Below, one piece after another: positions 42,138-46,786 of a stretch of 46,786 bases of DNA. The notes below the pieces were generated by a model. It made no database searches, was not told where the DNA came from, and saw nothing but the letters and a program-made list of their open reading frames with translations. Both the position numbers and the translations under genes were made by a program. The first letter of the stretch is position 1. Every line of letters begins with the position of its first letter. The DNA lies in the NCBI GenBank assembly GCA_020061995.1, contig JAGUXE010000146.1:1-46786 (forward strand), read 5' to 3'. Source of the DNA: Ignavibacteriales bacterium. Lineage in GTDB: Bacteria; Bacteroidota; Ignavibacteria; Ignavibacteriales; Ignavibacteriaceae.

Positions 42138-42269
42138 CCGCTAACATCGTGCATAAAGCATAGGGGTTTAAGTGGTTAAATCAAGCGTTCTGCTCCGCAT
42201 CGGCGTTTGTGTCGGCGGATAGGAACGAAGCCCGCAATCCCCCAACGTTTCATACACGCAACCGTTAGC
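42138..42269. repeat. attC-like boundary element A
   Basis: About 130 bp from GCTAAC (42140-42145) to GTTAGC (42264-42269), exact inverse boxes. The arms stay partly complementary for ~30 bp: the left GTGCATAAAGCATAGGGG matches the reverse complement of the right arm (GTGTATGAAACGTTGGGG). AGTGGTTAAATCAAGC at 42171-42186 recurs in element B. It begins ~10 bp after the ancestral TIR stop and 90 bp before the next gene. Confidence 0.5.
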
Positions 42270-42360
42270 AGCAATGTTAGACGACCACCCAATCACCTAA
42301 CACGACTGGCAACATTTGCAAATAAAAAGTATGAAATCAACATCATAAAATTATTGACGA

Positions 42361-42798
42361 ATGGCAAAAACAAAGACAACTTATACTGGACAAGACGTAA
42401 CAGATTTTGTAAACTCATACGTTGACAACGAGCAGAAAAAAGCGGACAGTTTCCAACTAATTGAGCTAATGCAAGAATGGTCTGAATCTGAACCTAAAAT
42501 GTGGGGACCGAGCATTATCGGATTTGGAAACTATCATTATAAGTATTCAAGCGGTCACCAAGGCGATGCACCAGTTCTGGGCTTTTCACCAAGAAAAACA
42601 GCACTAACACTTTACGTGTATTCCGACACTGAAAAAAGTAAAACATTAATAGCTGACCTTGGTAAATTCAAAATGAGTAAAGCTTGTATTTATGTAAAAA
42701 AACTTTCCGACATAAATACAGACGTCCTAAAAGAACTATGTATTGAATCAATCAAATACATTAGCGAACACCACGAATGTTCTTGCAGAGTAAAATAA
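42361..42798 (+). CDS. DUF1801 (YdhG-like) domain protein
   Basis: A 145-aa soluble protein of the DUF1801/YdhG family: VTDFVNSYVDNEQKKADSFQLIELM, then the family core MWGPSIIGFGNYHYKYSSG and the FSPRKTALTLYV strand, ending in a helix and a CSC motif. Family members have been linked to iron handling in Bacillus (YdhG), but most are uncharacterised and they are frequent as passengers in mobile arrays. It forms a single-gene unit between boundary elements A and B. No promoter is evident. Family call is strong; function is unknown. Confidence 0.8.
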   Translation: MAKTKTTYTGQDVTDFVNSYVDNEQKKADSFQLIELMQEWSESEPKMWGPSIIGFGNYHYKYSSGHQGDAPVLGFSPRKTALTLYVYSDTEKSKTLIADLGKFKMSKACIYVKKLSDINTDVLKELCIESIKYISEHHECSCRVK

Positions 42799-42828
42799 CA
42801 GACATATGAAGAAAGACAGAAACACTGC

Positions 42829-42964
42829 TGGTAACAGCACCTACAAGAAATTGGCGGTTCAGTGGTTAAATCAAGCTTTGTGCTACTATCAAAGTTTCTG
42901 CTTGGTTGACAGTAAATATCTTCGAAATCGCTATCTTCGGGTAGCCGCAAAACGTTGTGTAACC
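42829..42964. repeat. attC-like boundary element B
   Basis: From GGTAACAGC (42830-42838) to AACGTTGTGTAACC (42951-42964), about 135 bp. It shares AGTGGTTAAATCAAGC (42861-42876) with element A and TTCGAAATCG plus a CCGC...AACGTT right end (42921-42956) with element C. The ends can pair imperfectly (GGTAACA with the complement of TGTAACC; TTGGCGGTT with the complement of GTAGCCGCAA). It begins 31 bp after the DUF1801 stop. Confidence 0.5.
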
Positions 42965-43064
42965 TAATTGTTCTTGCAGAGTATTAAAAACAAAAACGAT
43001 AGAAAATTTGTAATCAAAATAATTATTACTTATCTTTGGCGTTAGTAATGGATAGCGTTATAAT

Positions 43065-43349
43065 ATGATAATTTCATTTGGTACAAAAGAAACAGAAAAA
43101 ATATGGAATGGCGAACGTGTAGTTCATATGCCACTAGAAATTCAAAACATAGGGCGTAGAAAACTAAGAATGTTAAACAACTCTATAGACATTAAAGACT
43201 TAAGCATTCCACCATCAAACCGACTTGAGAAATTATCGGGAACACTTAAAAATTACTATAGTATTCGTATTAATGACCAATGGCGTATTGTTTTTCAATG
43301 GAACAATGGACTTGCGGAACAAGTTAAAATTATAGACTATCATAAATAA
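43065..43349 (+). CDS. higB: HigB-type (RelE superfamily) toxin
   Basis: 94 aa, the normal length for HigB. Signature: IWNGERVVHMPLEIQNIGRRKLRMLN near the N-terminus, then LEKLSGTLKNYYSIRINDQWRIVFQW and a final VKIIDYHK. HigB proteins cleave mRNA on the ribosome. It precedes higA by 6 bp, the toxin-first order typical of higBA. The pair is one unit of the array, and toxin-antitoxin modules are classic stabilisers of integron cassette arrays. Confidence 0.88.
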   Translation: MIISFGTKETEKIWNGERVVHMPLEIQNIGRRKLRMLNNSIDIKDLSIPPSNRLEKLSGTLKNYYSIRINDQWRIVFQWNNGLAEQVKIIDYHK

Positions 43350-43355
43350 ATTCGC

Positions 43356-43655
43356 ATGAAAAAACTAAACAATATTCACCCCGGTGAAATCCTTAACGAA
43401 GAATTCCTTGTACCGATGAATGTGAGCGCATACAGACTCTCAAAAGAAACAGAGATCCCCCAAACTCGCATTTCGGAAATTATAAAAGGCAATCGCAGAA
43501 TCACTGCGGACACAGCAATAAGATTAAGCTGCTATTTCGGAAACTCCGCAAAATTTTGGCTGGGACTTCAAGACGATTACGATATTGAAGTTGAACAGAA
43601 TGTAAAGGAATTAATATTTAAACGAATACCGAAAGTAAAAATTCACGCTACCTAA
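43356..43655 (+). CDS. higA: HigA-type (VapI/XRE) antitoxin
   Basis: A 99-aa helix-turn-helix antitoxin: the family opening NIHPGEILNEEFLVPMNVSAYRLS is followed by the DNA-binding helices IPQTRISEIIKGNRRITADTAIRLS and the C-terminal FWLGLQDDYDIE. It should neutralise HigB and repress the pair. Its TAA stop lies inside ACCTAAC (43650-43656), an exact RYYYAAC box, as seen where integron cassette genes run into their attC site. Confidence 0.9.
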   Translation: MKKLNNIHPGEILNEEFLVPMNVSAYRLSKETEIPQTRISEIIKGNRRITADTAIRLSCYFGNSAKFWLGLQDDYDIEVEQNVKELIFKRIPKVKIHAT

Positions 43656-43711
43656 CAAAAATATTTATTTCAGTGCGGTATTGTTCATGGCTTGATACTT
43701 AAGGGTCAAGC
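43650..43711. repeat. Left half of an attC-like boundary element after higA
   Basis: ACCTAAC (43650-43656) overlaps the higA stop. It is followed by GTGCGGTATT and a hairpin GCTTGA/TCAAGC (43690-43711, 10-nt loop). No matching right half follows: the sequence changes to lipoprotein-tail DNA from 43744. Probably a truncated site. Confidence 0.35.
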
Positions 43712-43743
43712 GTAATTTGCATCAACTTCAAACATTATTAAAA

Positions 43744-43812
43744 AATGAATCCGATTCCGTAAAAGAACCCGAAGTAATCCCCGAAGCCGCTGCTATCCCC
43801 GATACACCGTAA
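43744..43812 (+). pseudogene. Degraded copy of the lipoprotein tail (copy 2)
   Basis: Frame encodes NESDSVKEPEVIPEAAAIPDTP then TAA. It is alignable with ESDSDSVNALNVIPETVTIPDT of the 40573 gene. Similarity continues past the stop (ATGATTTATAATAATATT versus ATGAGTAATAAAAATATT after the parent stop, on to CATTTATG), so gene tail and 3' flank were copied together. No start codon or upstream body is present. Confidence 0.65.
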
Positions 43813-43873
43813 CTGGATTAATGATTTATAATAATATTTATTATGTTTGTAGAAGAAATAAAGAGAACCATTT

Positions 43874-43999
43874 ATGGCAAAAAGCCGGCATGTTTTTAAT
43901 GTTGATATTCCAATAGCCGGTATAAACAAGTTGCCGACATGGCTAGAAGAAATCCGCAACCATGAAGAATCCTTTTTTGACGGTGCAATGCAAAGCTAA
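43874..43999 (+). CDS. Short 41-aa ORF of unknown function
   Basis: ATG at 43874 to TAA at 43997-43999, encoding MAKSRHVFNVDIPIAGINK, LPTWLEEIRNHEES and FFDGAMQS. I recognise no family. The stop overlaps GCTAAC (43995-44000) of boundary element C, the arrangement expected for a cassette gene. The last eight residues resemble FFDGAIQS in the GNAT protein downstream, at DNA level too, so it may be a recombination product rather than a real gene. Confidence 0.35.
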   Translation: MAKSRHVFNVDIPIAGINKLPTWLEEIRNHEESFFDGAMQS

Positions 44000-44055
44000 C
44001 AGTGAAGTGCTTCGAAATCGCCACCTTCAGTTAACCGCCCAACATTTTGCGGCAA
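43995..44055. repeat. attC-like boundary element C (shortened)
   Basis: Starts with GCTAAC (43995-44000). TTCGAAATCG at 44011-44020 is identical to element B at 42921, and CTTCAGTTAACCGCCCAACATT aligns with B's CTTCGGGTAGCCGCAAAACGTT. The ~80-bp middle part found in B is absent, so this copy probably lost its central region. Confidence 0.45.
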
Positions 44056-44097
44056 GAACATAACAATATAAACTCAAAATAAAGTAATAGAAAAGAA

Positions 44098-44646
44098 ATG
44101 GATTTTAACATTCAATCAATATTAGAGAATGACCAAGTAATACTTTATCCTTTGGAAGAAGGTGATTTTGAGGAGTTATACGCAGCAGCTGCTGACCCTA
44201 AAATTTGGGAACAACACCCGAATAAAGACCGTTGGAAAAAAGAAATATTCAAGACCTTTTTTGATGGCGCAATACAAAGCAGAGGCGCATTTAAAATTGT
44301 AGACAAAATCAATAAAAACGTAATTGGAAGCACTCGATTTTATGACTATAATGAGCAAGAAAAAAGTATTCTAATCGGATATACTTTTTACTCCACAAAA
44401 TATTGGGGAAAGGGGATAAACCTTTCCGTTAAGAGAACAATGTTGAACTATATTTTTCAATTCGTTTCAAGAGTTTATTTTCACATTGGTGCAGAAAATA
44501 TTCGCTCCCAAATAGCAATAAGCAGATTAGGATCCACCAAAATTGGGGAACAAGAGGTAACTTATTTTGGAGAACAACCCAAACTAAATTTTATGTATAG
44601 TTTGACAAAAGAGGAATGGCTTTCAAAAGAATCCACAAAAACATAA
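44098..44646 (+). CDS. GNAT family acetyltransferase (RimJ/RimL-like)
   Basis: A 182-aa protein of the Acetyltransf_3 type: LYPLEEGDFEELYAAAADPKIWEQHP (residues ~17-43), GAFKIVDKINKNVIGSTRFYDY, then the acetyl-CoA binding region IGYTFYSTKYWGKGINLSVKRTMLNYIF (~98-125) and the C-terminal FHIGAENIRSQIAISRLGSTKIG. The substrate could be a protein N-terminus, an antibiotic or a small amine and cannot be told. It opens the last unit of the array and is followed after 19 bp by the DUF4332 gene. GNAT genes are common integron passengers. Confidence 0.85.
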   Translation: MDFNIQSILENDQVILYPLEEGDFEELYAAAADPKIWEQHPNKDRWKKEIFKTFFDGAIQSRGAFKIVDKINKNVIGSTRFYDYNEQEKSILIGYTFYSTKYWGKGINLSVKRTMLNYIFQFVSRVYFHIGAENIRSQIAISRLGSTKIGEQEVTYFGEQPKLNFMYSLTKEEWLSKESTKT

Positions 44647-44665
44647 ATAATTAAAAGTTGAAATT

Positions 44666-45340
44666 ATGGGATATTATATAGACTTAGAAAAAATATCAAT
44701 TGATGATTATCAGACAAAATTGGAGTCTGCATATTTACCTCCAAGCAGAATGATTCTTAAAGAAAAATTGGATGAACGATTTGGATATTTTAAGAAAATC
44801 GGAATTAAAAATGTTAAAGGACTTCTTCAATTATTGAAAAAAAAGGAGAAGTTTGTAGAACTCTCAAAGGTTGACTGTTTATCTGATGGTTATTTAAATA
44901 TTTTGCTTCGAGAATTAAATAGTACTATTCCAAAACCAAATAAGATTTCTGATTTTATCGAGATAGCAAGAGATACGATTGGTAGTTTAGAAAAAATCGG
45001 AATTACAAATACAGAAAAGCTATACGACAAGGTCATGAAAAAGTCAGATAGACAGAAACTCGCTGATTCATCAGGAATAAAATATCAAGACATTTTGGAA
45101 TTAACCAAATTAGCTGATTTATCAAGGATTAAATGGGTTGGAGTGACTTATGCACAGATGCTTTACGATTTAGGAGTAGATACAGTTGAGAAAGTATCAG
45201 AATCTGACCCGATTGATTTACATGCAAGGATTAATCAACTGATAAAAGAAAAAAATATTCTCAAAGGAGCAATAGGATTGAATGACGTGAAAATACTAAT
45301 TGAATCAGCAAATGAATTGCCTTTTGAAATTGAATATTAA
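44666..45340 (+). CDS. DUF4332 helix-hairpin-helix protein
   Basis: A 224-aa soluble, mostly helical protein. Two related halves (residues ~20-100 and ~105-215) carry helix-hairpin-helix-like segments: YFKKIGIKNVKGLLQLL, SLEKIGITNTEKLYDKV, and the DUF4332 core LTKLADLSRIKWVGVTYAQMLYDLGVDTVEKVSESDPIDLHARI. Such pseudo-HhH proteins may bind nucleic acid, but no activity is known for the family. It lies 19 bp after the GNAT gene, possibly co-transcribed, and ends 19 bp before a boundary-like GCCAACA. Confidence 0.75.
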   Translation: MGYYIDLEKISIDDYQTKLESAYLPPSRMILKEKLDERFGYFKKIGIKNVKGLLQLLKKKEKFVELSKVDCLSDGYLNILLRELNSTIPKPNKISDFIEIARDTIGSLEKIGITNTEKLYDKVMKKSDRQKLADSSGIKYQDILELTKLADLSRIKWVGVTYAQMLYDLGVDTVEKVSESDPIDLHARINQLIKEKNILKGAIGLNDVKILIESANELPFEIEY

Positions 45341-45358
45341 AAGATGAAAGAACACCTA

Positions 45359-45425
45359 CTGCCAACAAGCGGTATAAAAAATTACCGGTACAATAGGTTA
45401 TTCAAGAGTTGTTTAACCTGCACCC
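45359..45425. repeat. Left half of an attC-like boundary element at the array end
   Basis: TGCCAACAAGCGGTAT is followed by AGGTTATTCAAGAG, resembling the left arms of the other elements (RYYYAAC-like box, GCGGTAT as after higA, GGTTAaaTCAAG as in A and B). The right arm is missing; lipoprotein-tail DNA starts at about 45434. Confidence 0.35.
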
Positions 45426-45446
45426 CCAGAGCGGACACAAAAATAG

Positions 45447-45536
45447 ACCGTTATTGAAACGGAAATAGAAGCCCTCCCCGATAGTGTAACCGTAACCAAA
45501 CCACCCAAACCAATTGATGAAATCTATTCAGAATAA
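45447..45536 (+). pseudogene. Degraded copy of the lipoprotein tail (copy 3)
   Basis: Frame encodes TVIETEIEALPDSVTVTKPP, KPIDEIYSE then TAA. It is nearly identical to TVIEPEIEAVPDSVTVTNPP at the end of the 40573 protein. There is no start codon. It covers exactly the part of the tail missing from copy 2. The remainder of 45537-45706 shows nothing recognisable. Confidence 0.7.
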
Positions 45537-45706
45537 ATCAAACTAATCATGAAAAGTTTAAAATAGTAACTTGCAAAATTCAGGTTATCAGTCAGTCAAT
45601 ATTGTTTTTGAAGTTTGATATACGCAATTTTGGGTATCGAATAATATTCTAGCCAACACCGATAGAGTCACAACATTTCATCATTAAAAATAAATTTTAT
45701 TTTAAT

Positions 45707-46786
45707 ATGGACAATCAGGACAAAACCAAAGAAGAACTCATAAAAGAATTACAGTTATTACAGCAAGCGCATAATTTCTTAAAAGCAACAATGGAAGCGG
45801 AGTTGCTTTCGCGTAAACTTACCGAAGATGAGTTGCGGGCGAGCGAAGAACGATTCCAATTGTTATTTAACAAAGCACCGCTTGGCTATCAGTCACTTGA
45901 CTTTGATGGAAATTTCATAGAAGTAAATCAACAATGGTTAGATACCCTTGGTTATACTCGTGAGGAAGTAATTGGAAAGTGGTTTGGTGATTTCCTTACA
46001 CCCGTTTTTAAGGATGGGTTCCGCAAGCGATTTCCTATTTTTAAAGCTCAGGGCAAAATTCACAGTGAATTTGAAATGCTACATAAAAATGGTTCTGTTT
46101 TATTTATCGCTTTTGAAGGAAGAATAGGATATGATTTAAAAGGAGAATTTAAACAAACACATTGCATTTTACAGGACATTACTGAACGCAAGCAGATAGA
46201 AGAAAAACTGATCAGGAGCGAAAAAGAATTAAAAAAAGTTGAGCAAATTACACATATAGGTAGTTGGTATTTGGATGTCGCTACCAATGAGGTTGAGTGG
46301 TCAGAGGAACTATATAAAATGTATGGTTTTGATCCGGCACTTCCTGTCCCCCCCTACACCGAACATCAAAAATTGTTTACCTCCGAAAGTTGGGAGCTTT
46401 TATCTAAGTCGCTTGCTCATACCGCCAACACAGGAATTCCTTATGAACTCGAGCTAAAAACGGTAAAAGATGATGGCAGTAATGGTTGGATGTGGGTGAG
46501 GGGTGAAACTGTAACCGATAATGATGGAAAGACCATTGGTCTTTGGGGTGCTGCTCAGGATATTACCGAACGCAAACATGCTGAGATTGCATTAGCTAAA
46601 AGCGAAGAAAATTTAGCCATTACACTCAATTCCATTGGCGATGGTGTAATTGCTACCGATAGAAACGGATTGATTGTCAACATGAACCCGGTAGCCGAAA
46701 CGCTTTGCGGGTGGAAACTAACAGATGGATTGGGCAAACCCTTACACGAAGTTTTTAAAATTATAAATGCCGAAACCGGACAATCC
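45707..46786 (+). CDS. Multi-PAS sensor protein, N-terminal part (runs off right edge)
   Basis: ATG at 45707 opens 360 codons with no stop before the window ends. A short coiled-coil (residues ~1-50, KEELIKELQLLQQAHNF...) is followed by a first PAS/PAC (~50-165: RFQLLFNKAPLGYQSLDFDG, then ILQDITERKQIEEKL). A second PAS_3-like domain (~185-290: ITHIGSWYLDVATNEVEWSEELYKMYG ... AAQDITERKHAEI) and the start of a third (ITLNSIGDGVIATDRNGLIVNMN) follow. No membrane segment is present. The usual output is a histidine kinase or GGDEF domain further on; which one cannot be seen. It is probably a resident gene marking the right side of the accessory array. Confidence 0.85.
   Translation, partial: MDNQDKTKEELIKELQLLQQAHNFLKATMEAELLSRKLTEDELRASEERFQLLFNKAPLGYQSLDFDGNFIEVNQQWLDTLGYTREEVIGKWFGDFLTPVFKDGFRKRFPIFKAQGKIHSEFEMLHKNGSVLFIAFEGRIGYDLKGEFKQTHCILQDITERKQIEEKLIRSEKELKKVEQITHIGSWYLDVATNEVEWSEELYKMYGFDPALPVPPYTEHQKLFTSESWELLSKSLAHTANTGIPYELELKTVKDDGSNGWMWVRGETVTDNDGKTIGLWGAAQDITERKHAEIALAKSEENLAITLNSIGDGVIATDRNGLIVNMNPVAETLCGWKLTDGLGKPLHEVFKIINAETGQS

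Larger units (their letters stand above)
41351..45425 (+). mobile_element. Putative integron-like gene-cassette array (no integrase in window)
   Basis: All genes between the lipoprotein and the PAS protein are small, on the plus strand, and of cassette type (TIR, DUF1801, higBA, short ORF, GNAT, DUF4332). Each unit ends close to or overlapping an RYYYAAC/GCTAAC-like box, followed by related sequences of up to ~130 bp: 42138-42269, 42829-42964, 43995-44055, plus left halves at 43650 and 45359. Complete sites A and B share AGTGGTTAAATCAAGC, and B and C share TTCGAAATCG...CCGC. Site A can fold into a long imperfect hairpin. These are attC-like traits. Against it: right boxes do not match GTTRRRY strictly and no intI is in view. 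The call is an inference. Confidence 0.45.

Overview
The window looks like a chromosome piece from a member of the Ignavibacteria (Chlorobi/Ignavibacteriota) or a close relative. This is inferred from AT-rich DNA, exported proteins ending in a type IX secretion (T9SS) sorting domain with the NYPNPFNP(S/T)T motif, a PorV-like barrel, a single-chain pyruvate:ferredoxin oxidoreductase, and REP/RAYT and 'GCAAAG'-type intergenic repeats. No rRNA or tRNA is visible, so placement rests on protein character only.

Layout. (1) 1-1571: repeat-rich left edge. It holds the 5' end of a RAYT-type transposase with an in-frame TGA at codon 4, palindromic REP-like elements, and a hicBA toxin-antitoxin pair between two ~165 bp direct repeats. 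(2) 1601-27402: a large carbohydrate-use locus, most likely for beta-1,2-glucan/sophoro-oligosaccharides. Operon A (22578 down to 12199, minus strand) encodes a LacI regulator, a GH94 phosphorylase, a cytoplasmic GH2 enzyme, a secreted T9SS-tagged GH144 endo-beta-1,2-glucanase candidate, and a CUT1 ABC importer without its ATPase. Operon B (12015 down to 1601, minus) encodes a T9SS surface protein with two CBM9/DOMON-like segments, a TonB-dependent receptor, a 1087-aa T9SS-type exported protein, a PorV-like barrel and a second GH144-like enzyme. A divergent 1063-aa secreted glycosidase-like protein (22749) and a further surface binding protein (27402 down to 26074) complete the set. Near-identical LacI operators (TGTAAACGTTTACA) lie in front of all these units, so they probably form one regulon: surface cleavage, outer-membrane uptake, ABC import, then intracellular hydrolysis and phosphorolysis. 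(3) 27719-41244: mostly ordinary genes (BNR-repeat T9SS protein, aspS, nifJ, NYN-domain protein, dipeptidyl peptidase IV, Yip1-domain protein, acidic-tailed lipoprotein), with several clear hairpin terminators.

(4) 41245-45540: an accessory array of small same-strand gene units. They are a TIR-domain protein whose C-terminus is cut by a TGA, a DUF1801 protein, higBA, a 41-codon ORF, a GNAT acetyltransferase and a DUF4332 protein. The units are separated by related, imperfectly self-complementary boundary sequences. Stop codons touch or overlap RYYYAAC/GCTAAC motifs, as in integron gene cassettes. Two degraded copies of the tail of the 40573 lipoprotein gene are scattered in the array. This integron-like array, without an integrase in view, and the beta-glucan regulon are the two most interesting parts. 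(5) 45707-46786: the start of a multi-PAS sensor protein that runs off the right edge.
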